DNA of 64,000 nt from Frigididesulfovibrio sp031553235. Its GTDB lineage: Bacteria; Desulfobacterota; Desulfovibrionia; Desulfovibrionales; Desulfovibrionaceae. The stretch lies in assembly GCA_031553235.1 (NCBI GenBank), contig JAVBLS010000041.1, forward strand, positions 7,332 through 71,331. Reading direction: 5' to 3'. The position numbers and the translations under genes are program-made. This document shows positions 1-7,439 of the stretch, piece by piece (position 1 is the stretch's first letter; the number at the start of each line of letters is the position of its first letter). Under the pieces are notes generated by a model, which worked only from the letters and a program-made list of their open reading frames with translations, ran no database searches and was not told where the DNA came from.

Positions 1-1518
1 GATAAATATCCGGTCACCTTCCAGTACCAGACCGATAACCCCACCTTCGGCCGCCTCGGGCGAAACGTGCCCAATGGCCGCGCCGCGCGAGCCGCCGGAA
101 AACCGGCCGTCGGTGATCAGGGCCACATCGCCATCCAGGCCCATGCCCGCAATGGCCGAGGTGGGCGTGAGCATCTCGCGCATGCCAGGCCCGCCCTTGG
201 GCCCTTCGTAGCGCACGACCACCGCGTCGCCCGGCTTGATGACCCCGCCCAGAATGGCGGCCACGGCTTCTTCTTCCGAATCGTAGACCCGGGCCGAAAC
301 CTCGCGGGTCATCATCGAGGGCAGCACCGCGAACTGCTTGACCACGGCGCCCTGCGGGGCCAGGTTGCCCTTGAGGATGGCGATGCCGCCCTCCTTGGAG
401 TGGGGTTTGCCCACGGGCCGGATGACCTCGGGGTCGCGGTTCTTGGCTTTCAGAGTATTGAGGTTTTCCGCCAGGGTCTGACCGGTGACCGTACGCACGT
501 TGCCGTCCACCAGGCCCGCGCCGAACAGCTCGGCCATGACCGCCGGAATGCCCCCGGCCCGGTGCAGGTCTTCAATGTGGTGCGGCCCGGCCGGAGAAAG
601 CTTGCACAGGTTCGGGGTGCTGCGGCTGACTTCGTCAAAGACCTCCAGGGTCAGCGGCAGCCCGGCCTCGGCAAACAGGGCCGGCAGGTGCAACACGGTG
701 TTGGACGAGCCGCCCAGGGCCATGTCCACGGCCACGGCGTTGCGCACCGAGGCCGCCGTGACGATGTCGCGCGGCCGGATGTTCGCGGCGAACAGTTCCA
801 TGACCTTCACCCCGGCCTCTTTGGCCAGGCGGATGCGCCCGGCGTGCACGGCCGGCACCGTGCCGTTGCCCGGCAAGGCCAGGCCCACGGCCTCGGAAAG
901 ACAGTTCATGGTGTTGGCCGTGAACATGCCCGAGCAGGAGCCGCAACCCGGGCAGGCGTTTTCCACCAGATCCTCCAAACCCTCGTCGGAAATGCCCCCG
1001 GTCCGGGCCAAGCCCACTCCCTCAAAGACCGTAATCAGATCCGAGGCCCGGCCGTTGAATTTCTTGCCCGCCAGCATGGGGCCGCCGCTGACCAGTACCG
1101 AGGGCACGTTCAGGCGCAGCATGGCCATGAGCATGCCGGGCACGCACTTGTCGCAGTTGGGGATGAAGACCATGGCATCAAACGGGTGGGCCGTGGCCAT
1201 AATCTCGATGGAGTCCGCGATGATCTCCCGGCTCGGCAGCGAGAAGCGCATGCCCTCGTGATTCATGGCCAGGCCGTCGCAGACCGCGATGGCCGGAAAC
1301 TCCATGGGCGTGCCCCCGGCCATGCGCACCCCGGCCTTGACCGCCTCGGCCAGCTTGCCCAGATGCATGTGCCCCGGCACTACCTCGTTGGCCGCGTTGA
1401 CCACGCCCACCAAGGGGCGCTCCATCTCCGCCCGGGTCAACCCCAAAGCGTACAACAACGACCTGTGCGGAGCCTTCTCGGGCCCCTGGGTCATACGTTT
1501 GCTGCGTTCCGGCTTCAT
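1..1518 (-). CDS. ilvD: Dihydroxy-acid dehydratase, 3' end outside window
   Basis: IlvD dehydrates 2,3-dihydroxy-isovalerate and 2,3-dihydroxy-3-methylvalerate to the 2-oxo acids that become valine and isoleucine; it is a cytosolic Fe-S enzyme. The 506 codons present begin MKPERSKRMTQG and show the family blocks in order: NAANEVVPGH, IPNCDKCVPGM (cluster cysteine), ACPGCGSCSGMFTANTM (second cluster region), LGGSSNTVLHLPA and, near the window edge, RYEGPKGGPGMREML and DGRFSGG. The family is about 555 residues, so roughly the last 50 lie outside. The ATG at 1518 follows AAAGGA at good spacing. It lies 53 bp downstream of ftsX on the same strand, with a small G/C hairpin (about 1547-1564) between them. 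The product assignment is firm. Confidence 0.97.
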   Translation of the reverse strand, partial: MKPERSKRMTQGPEKAPHRSLLYALGLTRAEMERPLVGVVNAANEVVPGHMHLGKLAEAVKAGVRMAGGTPMEFPAIAVCDGLAMNHEGMRFSLPSREIIADSIEIMATAHPFDAMVFIPNCDKCVPGMLMAMLRLNVPSVLVSGGPMLAGKKFNGRASDLITVFEGVGLARTGGISDEGLEDLVENACPGCGSCSGMFTANTMNCLSEAVGLALPGNGTVPAVHAGRIRLAKEAGVKVMELFAANIRPRDIVTAASVRNAVAVDMALGGSSNTVLHLPALFAEAGLPLTLEVFDEVSRSTPNLCKLSPAGPHHIEDLHRAGGIPAVMAELFGAGLVDGNVRTVTGQTLAENLNTLKAKNRDPEVIRPVGKPHSKEGGIAILKGNLAPQGAVVKQFAVLPSMMTREVSARVYDSEEEAVAAILGGVIKPGDAVVVRYEGPKGGPGMREMLTPTSAIAGMGLDGDVALITDGRFSGGSRGAAIGHVSPEAAEGGVIGLVLEGDRIFI

Positions 1519-1571
1519 ACCAGTGTCCTTTGTTTATTTCTCCCTTGGGGGAGCGAGGCCCCCCTCAAAAA

Positions 1572-2459
1572 CTAATCCCGCACGGCGGTCCAGGCGGCGG
1601 CCACGCCCATGAGGGAGGGGATGACAATCAAGGCCAGGGCCGCCTCCCAGGAGACGAAGCGCATTTCCATGAATAGGGGCGGAAAATTGAGCACGTCGCG
1701 CACCTGCATATGGACGAGGCGCAGAAGGACCAGGGCCAGGCCGCCGCCGAGAATGCCCTGTAGGGCGCCGCCCACGGCCAGGGGCAGGCGGATGTACCAG
1801 TTGCGCGCGCCCACGAGCTGCAAAATTTCGATTTCGCCGGTGCGGGCCAACAGGGAGAGGCGAATGGTGTTGCCGACCACCAGGCCAAGCACCAGGGCGA
1901 GAAAAGCCACGGAAGGCCACATGACGTAACGGCTGATCTTGCGCCAGGCCTGGCCCAGTTCGTCGCGCAGGGGAGTGGCCACGACGTGGTCCACGCCGGG
2001 CAGGTTCTGAAAATAGGAAGTGGTTTCGGAAATCCAGCGTTCGATGTCGGTCTCGCGCGGGGCAAAGGTCACCAGGGCCGTGGCCGACAGAGGATTCTTG
2101 GCTGCGAGAAAAGGAAAGGCCTGGACCGGGTCTTCTTTGCGGCCCAGGCGCCGGCCGAGCTCGATCAGGGCCTCTTTGGGGGTAAAGGTACGCTGGTAGG
2201 CGAAACCGGGCAGGTGATGAAAATCCTTCCACTGCTCCGCGATCATCTCCGGCGAGGCGCCGGTATGCCAGTAAACCTGAAAGGCGGTTTCGCCCCTGGT
2301 GGTACCCAGCTGGTAGTTCAGGGTGGTCAGGGCCATGAGAAAAAGGCCGGAAAGAAAGGCCACCAGAGTCACGGCCGCCAAGGTGAATACCTGGGCCCAA
2401 GGGTTCAGGCTGAGGTCGCGCAAGCCCTGTCGCATCAGGCGCAAGATGGTGCGGCTCAC
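1572..2459 (-). CDS. ftsX: Cell division protein FtsX
   Basis: FtsX is the membrane subunit of the FtsEX complex, an ABC-type mechanotransmitter that couples divisome state to peptidoglycan hydrolase activation. The 295-residue protein (usual family size) has a first membrane segment at about residues 22-45, a periplasmic domain to about 165, and three further membrane segments (about 170-195, 215-240, 265-290). The motif GEIEILQLVGAR is the characteristic FtsX cytoplasmic loop. It starts with GTG at 2459, overlapping the ftsE TGA stop by three bases, so it is translationally coupled. Identification rests on the motif, topology and ftsE partner. Confidence 0.93.
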   Translation of the reverse strand: MSRTILRLMRQGLRDLSLNPWAQVFTLAAVTLVAFLSGLFLMALTTLNYQLGTTRGETAFQVYWHTGASPEMIAEQWKDFHHLPGFAYQRTFTPKEALIELGRRLGRKEDPVQAFPFLAAKNPLSATALVTFAPRETDIERWISETTSYFQNLPGVDHVVATPLRDELGQAWRKISRYVMWPSVAFLALVLGLVVGNTIRLSLLARTGEIEILQLVGARNWYIRLPLAVGGALQGILGGGLALVLLRLVHMQVRDVLNFPPLFMEMRFVSWEAALALIVIPSLMGVAAAWTAVRD

Positions 2460-3199
2460 GGCCGCCTCCCGACCGGGGCTTCGAGGCGCAAGTCCGGCAT
2501 GGCTTCGCCGTCCGGGTGACGAAAGATGCTCGCTCCCGGCCAGTTGGCATTGGCAATCATCCCGTCTTCCAGGCGCATGACCAAGGCCTCGGGATGCCGA
2601 TGCATCAATTCGATGCTGTGGGTGGCGAAAATGACCGTAGCGCCATAGGCCTGGAACTGCTTGAACAATTCCACCAGGCGCAAGGAAAGTTCGGGGTCCA
2701 GGTTGCCGGTGGGTTCGTCGGCCAGGAGCACCTTGGGGTTCATGACAAAAGCCCGGGCAATGGCCGTGCGTTGCTGCTCACCGCCGGAAATACCGCCGCA
2801 GAGCACATCCAGACGGTTTTCCAAGCCCAGGGCGCGAGAAACCGCCCGCACCCGGCGGTCAATCTGACTGCGGCTCAAACCGCGCACCTCCAGGGGCAGG
2901 GCAATGTTCTCGGCCACGGTGCGCATGGGCAGAATTTTAAAATCCTGAAAGACCACGCCTACTTGTCTGCGCAACTGGGCCGTGCTTTTGGAGGAAAGTG
3001 TACGCAGGTTGGTGCCGGCAACCTCGGCTTCGCCTCGCTGCAGAGAGAGATCCGCATAGAGCAGGCGCAGCAGAGTGGTCTTGCCCGCTCCGGAGGGGCC
3101 GGAAAGAAAGAGGAACTCACCTTTTCCCAGGGAAAAGGTGCAGTCCTTCAGGGCCCAGTGCGGGCCGAAGCTGTGGGAGACGTGGAGCAGGCGGATCAT
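2456..3199 (-). CDS. ftsE: Cell division ATP-binding protein FtsE
   Basis: FtsE is the cytoplasmic ATPase partner of FtsX. The 247-residue protein contains Walker A GPSGAGKTT (about residues 33-41), a Q-loop VVFQDFKIL, the ABC signature ISGGEQQRTAIARA, Walker B VLLADEPTGNLD and the H-loop ATHS. The chosen start is the ATG at 3199, giving MIRLLHVSHSFG, which matches the usual FtsE beginning. The frame stays open upstream to about 3535 but that stretch has no family similarity and contains a palindromic repeat, so it is excluded. The C-terminal tail of about 25 residues after the H-loop region is slightly longer than usual. Confidence 0.95.
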   Translation of the reverse strand: MIRLLHVSHSFGPHWALKDCTFSLGKGEFLFLSGPSGAGKTTLLRLLYADLSLQRGEAEVAGTNLRTLSSKSTAQLRRQVGVVFQDFKILPMRTVAENIALPLEVRGLSRSQIDRRVRAVSRALGLENRLDVLCGGISGGEQQRTAIARAFVMNPKVLLADEPTGNLDPELSLRLVELFKQFQAYGATVIFATHSIELMHRHPEALVMRLEDGMIANANWPGASIFRHPDGEAMPDLRLEAPVGRRP

Positions 3200-3336
3200 G
3201 GGAAAGGGACTATACGGAAGCCGGAGCAAGAAAACAAGAGTGAACGGCACCGACTGGAAACATCGCGGCCTGTTTGTTTTCGCGGCCTCTTCGGCGCCTC
3301 TGTGGAGCTGCCCCGGCCGCGCGGGCGTTACGCCGA

Positions 3337-3366
3337 TAGAGTAATTTCTAAGTGCAATTACTCCAG
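3337..3366. repeat. Fragment related to TAGAG...CTCTAGA repeat
   Basis: TAGAGTAATTTC here is the exact reverse complement of the GAAATTACTCTA end of the repeat copy at 13715-13831. It forms its own small hairpin: GAGTAATT then AATTACTC. It abuts the 146-bp repeat at 3366. Probably a truncated member of the family. Confidence 0.4.
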
Positions 3367-3511
3367 GGCCTGTTTCCAAATGCAAGATTTCGCTCCAAAG
3401 ACGAGAAACGCTGTCCCTTTTCCGCAGGGAGTGGACTTTTGCGGTCCTTGACCGAAGCAAAAAGGGCCGCTTGACGCGGTATTTGGAGGAAAGATTCATT
3501 TGGAACAGCCC
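3366..3511 (-). repeat. 146-bp MITE-like palindromic repeat, copy 1
   Basis: The terminal inverted repeats are GGGCCTGTTTCCAAAT at the left and ATTTGGAACAGCCC at the right. The reverse complement of this segment aligns over its whole length with 49974-50120, sharing blocks such as GCGTCAA, CCTTTTT, CGGTC, CACTCCCT and AAATCTT. The two copies are therefore in opposite orientation. It has no coding content. The internal complementarity suggests a long folded RNA or a miniature element without transposase. No transposase was seen in the window. Confidence 0.65.
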
Positions 3512-3646
3512 TTGGTGTATTGTTTTGGCGCACATGACCCGCTGTACTCATTCCGTTGCCGGACCGACACACTCGCATGCGCCGAAACGGCACACTCTGT
3601 TGCCGCCGTCGCCGCTGTTTTCCGGAAAATCAGGCAATGCCCGTAT

Positions 3647-3663
3647 CGGCACGCCTTTTGCCT
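3647..3663 (+). promoter_or_regulatory. Sigma-54 promoter for alcohol dehydrogenase
   Basis: CGGCACGCCTTTTGCC matches the sigma-54 consensus TGGCACG-N4-TTGC: GG at 3648-3649 and GC at 3660-3661 are separated by exactly 10 bases. It lies about 76 bp before the dehydrogenase ATG. A sigma-54 activator gene sits three genes downstream, which supports the call. Confidence 0.75.
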
Positions 3664-3738
3664 AAAGCAGGGCAACATTGGCCGGCAAGCGGCCATTGCA
3701 AGCCTTTCCCCTCTCACGCCAAGCAAAAGGAGCATCTC

Positions 3739-4920
3739 ATGGCGGTCATCGAACAAGTCTTCGGTTTCTTCATGCCCCGGGTCACTCTTATCGGCGTCGG
3801 CGCCCACAAAGAAATTCCCGCCAGGATCAAGGCTCTAGGCGCCAATAAGCCCCTGGTCGTCACCGACAAGGGCATCACCGGCTGCGGCATCACCGCTCAG
3901 GTGGAGGAGCTGCTGAAGTCCGCCAAGATGGATTACGCCGTGTATGACGAAACCGTGCCCAACCCCACGGACGCCAACGTGGCCCTGGGAGTTGAAGTTT
4001 ACAAGAGCAACAAGTGCGACGCCCTGATCACGCTGGGCGGCGGCAGCTCCCACGACTGCGGCAAGGCCATCGGTCTGGTGGTCTCCAACGGCGGCACGAT
4101 CCACGATTATGAAGGCCTGGACAGGTCCACCAAGCCCCTGCCGCCGTATCTGGCCGTCAACACCACGGCGGGCACCGGCTCGGAAATGACCCGTTTCTGC
4201 ATCATCACCGACCTGAGCCGCAAAGTGAAAATGGCCATCGTGGACTGGCGGGTAACGCCCAACACGGCCATCGACGACCCGCTGCTCATGGTCGGCATGC
4301 CCCCGGCCCTGACCGCGGCCACAGGCATGGACGCCCTGACCCACGCCGTTGAAGCCTACGTTTCCATCGCGGCCACGCCCATGACCGACGCCTGCGCCGA
4401 AAAGGCCATCACGATCATCGCCAAATACCTGCGGAAGGCCGTGGGCGACGGCCAGAACATGGAGGCCCGCGAGCAGATGGCCTATGCCCAGTATCTGGCG
4501 GGCATGGCTTTCAACAACGCCAGCCTGGGCTACGTGCACGCCATGGCCCACCAGCTCGGCGGCTTCTACGATCTGCCGCACGGGGAATGCAACGCCATTC
4601 TGCTGCCGCACGTGGCCGAGTTCAACTTCATCGCCCGCATGGGCCGGTACGGAATCATCGCCCGGCTGCTGGACGAGAGCGTCTGCGGCTTGAGCCCGCG
4701 CGACACCGCCTTGAGGGCCATCGCCGCCATCCGCACCCTGTCGGCCGACGTGGGCATCCCCAAGGGCCTGATCGAGCTGGGCAAGCGCTACGGCAAGGAC
4801 GTCCAGGAAAAGGACATCGCGGTCATGACCGCCAACGCCCAAAAGGATGCCTGCATGCTCACCAACCCGCGCAAGGCCAAGGATGCGGAAATAGCGGCCA
4901 TTTTCAAGGCGGCCTTGTAA
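3739..4920 (+). CDS. Iron-containing alcohol dehydrogenase
   Basis: A 393-residue group III (iron-dependent) alcohol dehydrogenase that probably interconverts ethanol or another primary alcohol and its aldehyde with NAD in the cytosol. The nucleotide loop is TLGGGSSHDCGKA (about 98-110) and TTAGTGSEMTRFCIIT follows at about 142-157. The four expected metal ligands are visible as D198 and H202 (GMDALTHAVEAY), H267 (GYVHAMAHQLGG) and H281 (DLPHGECNA). The ATG at 3739 follows AAAAGGAG at good spacing; the open frame upstream runs across the promoter and is ignored. It is flanked by a sigma-54 promoter and a strong terminator, so it is monocistronic. Related enzymes are abundant in Desulfovibrio growing on ethanol. 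The exact substrate is not readable from sequence. Confidence 0.93.
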   Translation: MAVIEQVFGFFMPRVTLIGVGAHKEIPARIKALGANKPLVVTDKGITGCGITAQVEELLKSAKMDYAVYDETVPNPTDANVALGVEVYKSNKCDALITLGGGSSHDCGKAIGLVVSNGGTIHDYEGLDRSTKPLPPYLAVNTTAGTGSEMTRFCIITDLSRKVKMAIVDWRVTPNTAIDDPLLMVGMPPALTAATGMDALTHAVEAYVSIAATPMTDACAEKAITIIAKYLRKAVGDGQNMEAREQMAYAQYLAGMAFNNASLGYVHAMAHQLGGFYDLPHGECNAILLPHVAEFNFIARMGRYGIIARLLDESVCGLSPRDTALRAIAAIRTLSADVGIPKGLIELGKRYGKDVQEKDIAVMTANAQKDACMLTNPRKAKDAEIAAIFKAAL

Positions 4921-4946
4921 TTGTAAATCGGACCGTCCTGTGACAT

Positions 4947-4980
4947 AAAAGGGTCGCCGCATTTCCGCGGCGGCCCTTTT
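4947..4980 (+). terminator. Rho-independent terminator after alcohol dehydrogenase
   Basis: AAAAGGG-t-CGCCGC pairs with GCGGCG-g-CCCTTTT around an ATTTCC loop, ending in TTTT. It separates the dehydrogenase from the ErcA-like operon. Confidence 0.85.
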
Positions 4981-5039
4981 GACCCAAGGAGCCGAGGCCG
5001 CAGGCCAAGCCCGACCGAATGCGCTCCTGCGGGAGTCCC

Positions 5040-6182
5040 ATGCGCGTCACCAAATTCGCCATTCCGGAAATTCTCTTTGGCCGCGGCGGGGTCGATCATC
5101 TGCCCGCCTGCGCTTCAAGCCTCGGCGCCTGCCGGCTGTTTCTGGTCACCGACCCCGGCGTCGAAGCCACCGGCCGACCTTCCAAGGTGCGCACAGCCCT
5201 GCGCGAAGCCGGGCTTGCCTGCGTCACGTTCAACGAAATCTCTCCCAACCCGCGCGATTTCCAGGTGCACCTGGGGGTTGAGCGCTACCGCGAGGCCGGG
5301 GCCGATGTGATCGTGGCCATGGGCGGCGGCAGCCCCATGGACGCGGCCAAGGGCATCGGCATTCTGGCCGGCAACGGCCGAGACATTGCCGACTACGAGG
5401 GGGTCAACCGCATCGAACGGCCCCTGCCGCCGATGATTTTTCTGCCCACCACGGCCGGCAGCGGCTCGGACCTTTCCCAGTTCTGCATCATCACCGACGT
5501 GCGCCGTCGGCTGAAGATGTCGATCATCAGCCGGTCGTTGATTCCAAACATCTCGATCATCGACCCGGACTTTCTGACCTCCTGCAGCACAAACCTGATC
5601 GTCGACTCGGCCATCGACGCCCTGGCCCACGCCGTGGAATCGTTCATCTCCCTCGGCGCCTCGCCCTTTTCCGAGCACCAGGCCCGTCTGGCTGTTTCCT
5701 TGTGGACGGCCGGCATTGACGAGGCCCGCAACCGACGCTCTCCCGCGGCCCTGGAAAACCTCAGCCTGGCCGCGTCGACCGCGGGCATGTCCTTCAGCAA
5801 CGCCGGGCTCGGTGCGGGCCATGCCCTGGCCCATGCCCTGGGCGGCCGGCTGGACCTGCGCCACGGCATGATGCACGCCGTGCTTCTGCCGGCGGTCATG
5901 CGCTACAACCGCCGGAACTGTCAGGAAAAACTTGCGGAAATATTGAGCATTCTCTTTGCCGGAGAGTCCTTTCCCGGCGACGAGGCGATTCTGGAAGGCA
6001 TTGAGCGTCTGACGACGCGCTTTGCCGGCATGGGCGTGCCGGTGCGCCTGCGCAAGGTGCTGCCGGACAAAAGCAGCCTGCCCGAAGTCTGCGAGGCCGC
6101 CTGCAACGACGCCTGCATGCTGACCAACCCCCGGCCGGCCACGGCACAAGACCTGCTGGGCATCTGCGAAGAGGCCTGGTGA
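5040..6182 (+). CDS. ErcA-like iron alcohol dehydrogenase, probable sensory role
   Basis: This is a second 380-residue iron alcohol dehydrogenase. It begins MRVTKFAIPEILFG, with VTDPGV, ISPNPR and AMGGGSPMDAAKGIGI. These resemble the ErcA subgroup, which in Pseudomonas is linked to regulation of ethanol oxidation together with a histidine kinase. The four metal ligands are present: D193 and H197 (AIDALAHAVES), H261 (GAGHALAHALGG) and H275 (DLRHGMMHA), so catalytic activity is not excluded. The ATG at 5040 is preceded by GGGAG; an in-frame ATG at 5019 is an alternative. Its stop overlaps the start of the downstream kinase, so the two are translationally coupled. The regulatory role is inferred from this linkage. 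Confidence 0.82.
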   Translation: MRVTKFAIPEILFGRGGVDHLPACASSLGACRLFLVTDPGVEATGRPSKVRTALREAGLACVTFNEISPNPRDFQVHLGVERYREAGADVIVAMGGGSPMDAAKGIGILAGNGRDIADYEGVNRIERPLPPMIFLPTTAGSGSDLSQFCIITDVRRRLKMSIISRSLIPNISIIDPDFLTSCSTNLIVDSAIDALAHAVESFISLGASPFSEHQARLAVSLWTAGIDEARNRRSPAALENLSLAASTAGMSFSNAGLGAGHALAHALGGRLDLRHGMMHAVLLPAVMRYNRRNCQEKLAEILSILFAGESFPGDEAILEGIERLTTRFAGMGVPVRLRKVLPDKSSLPEVCEAACNDACMLTNPRPATAQDLLGICEEAW

Positions 6183-7435
6183 TGTCCGCCCCCACTCTTG
6201 AAGACATTCTGGGCATTGGCCAGACCAAGCTCGGCTTCTTCCACGAGTGGCAGATCAATCTCAAGGAACTGCAGCAGGCCCATGCGGAGTCCGAACACCG
6301 CCGCCTGGCCAACGCCGCCATTCTGGAGGCCATCCCCGACGTCATGATGGTGCTGGACGAAGATCTGCGTCTGCTCTTCGTCAACCATGTGTTTGAAAGC
6401 GTGTTTCCCGTGGCGCAGGCCCCGGGCAGGCACTGCCACCTGGCTCTGCGGCGGCGAGACACCCCCTGTCCCGACTGCCCGGCCCTGCGCTGTCTGGAAC
6501 AGCGCCGCGCGGTGCGGCAAAGCTCCATTTTCGGCATCGACGGCGGCAACCTGCACTTCGACATCACGGCCGCGCCCATGCCGCACCCTTCCGGCTCTGG
6601 CCGCGCCGTGCTGGTTTTTATGCGTGACGTGACCCCGGAAAAACGGCTTCTGGCCCAGATGTACCAGACGGAAAAAATGGCTTCGGTCGGCCTGCTGGCC
6701 GCGGGCGTGGCCCACGAAATCAACAACCCTCTTACGGCCGTGGCCGGCTTTGCCGAAGGCCTGCAGCGCCGCCTGCCCCGCCTGAAAGAACTGCTCGGCC
6801 CGATCGCCTCGGCCGAGTCCGAGGACATTCTCGCGGATCTTGCGGAATACAGCCAGACCATTCTGCGGGAAAGCGGCCGCTGCCGCGACATCGTCCAGGC
6901 CCTGCTGCAGTTCAGCCGCCCCTTGCCCTCGCGCCAGGCCGTGCGCCTCGACGCTTTGATTGAAGAAACCCTCTCCCTGCTGCGCCACCCGCTGAAGCAA
7001 CATGCCCGGGTCCTGTTCTGCCTGGATCTGGACCCCTCCCTGCCCGAACTCCATGTGGACGACACCCAGTTGCGCCAGGTGCTGCTCAACCTGGTGGTCA
7101 ACGCCCTGGACGCACTGCGGGCCGGCGGCGGCAACCGCTCCGGCAACGAGGACGGCGAGGGCACCGTGACCATCCGCACAGGCCGGGAGGACGACCATGT
7201 GGTTCTGCAGGTCGAGGACACGGGCTGCGGCGTGCCCGCCGGCCATCTGCACGCGGTTTTCGAGCCGTTTTTCACCACCAAGTCCAAAGGCCTGGGCCTG
7301 GGCCTGTCGGTCTGCTACAGCGTGGTCGAGGCCCACAACGGCGAGATTTTTCTGGATTCCAAGTCCGGCGGGCCCACCCGCGTCACCGTGCGGCTGCCCC
7401 TCGGCAGGCAGCCGGAACCGCCCGCCCCGGAGTGA
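6182..7435 (+). CDS. PAS-domain sensor histidine kinase (ErcS'-like)
   Basis: A 417-residue cytoplasmic kinase with no membrane segment. The N-terminus has a helical stretch (residues 15-45) and a PAS-like domain (about 45-150), which carries a cysteine cluster CPDCPALRC (C96, C99, C104) that could bind metal or sense redox state. The dimerisation domain carries the phospho-accepting H178 in GVAHEINNPLTAVAGF. The ATPase domain has the N-box NLVVNALDAL, G1 DTGCGVP and FFTTKSKGLGLGL. It overlaps the ErcA-like gene by one base and is followed five bases later by the response regulator. The order dehydrogenase-kinase-regulator suggests sensing of an alcohol, an aldehyde or the occupancy of the ErcA-like protein. 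Confidence 0.88.
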   Translation: MSAPTLEDILGIGQTKLGFFHEWQINLKELQQAHAESEHRRLANAAILEAIPDVMMVLDEDLRLLFVNHVFESVFPVAQAPGRHCHLALRRRDTPCPDCPALRCLEQRRAVRQSSIFGIDGGNLHFDITAAPMPHPSGSGRAVLVFMRDVTPEKRLLAQMYQTEKMASVGLLAAGVAHEINNPLTAVAGFAEGLQRRLPRLKELLGPIASAESEDILADLAEYSQTILRESGRCRDIVQALLQFSRPLPSRQAVRLDALIEETLSLLRHPLKQHARVLFCLDLDPSLPELHVDDTQLRQVLLNLVVNALDALRAGGGNRSGNEDGEGTVTIRTGREDDHVVLQVEDTGCGVPAGHLHAVFEPFFTTKSKGLGLGLSVCYSVVEAHNGEIFLDSKSGGPTRVTVRLPLGRQPEPPAPE

Positions 7436-7439
7436 GCCC

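Larger units (their letters stand above)
3200..3738. other. 539-bp intergenic region with repeats and sigma-54 promoter
   Basis: This gap separates divergent ftsE and the alcohol dehydrogenase. It holds a 30-bp fragment related to the 119-bp repeat family (3337-3366), a complete 146-bp palindromic repeat (3366-3511), and a sigma-54-type promoter (3647-3663). No coding sequence in it is supported. Confidence 0.6.

Noticed and set aside
67..1575. Long plus-strand frame opposite ilvD
   Set aside because: It is a GC-rich shadow: the minus strand reads a full set of IlvD motifs, while this frame is rich in Gly/His/Arg/Ala without any domain.
3337..3511. Insertion sequence
   Set aside because: No open frame for a transposase in or near either repeat copy; called only MITE-like.
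3200..3535. Extension of FtsE by 112 residues
   Set aside because: No similarity to FtsE and covers a palindromic repeat; the ATG at 3199 gives the normal start.
3679..3700. Another sigma-54 site (TTGGCCGGCAAG...TTGCA)
   Set aside because: GG to GC distance is 12, not 10; the site at 3647 is correct.
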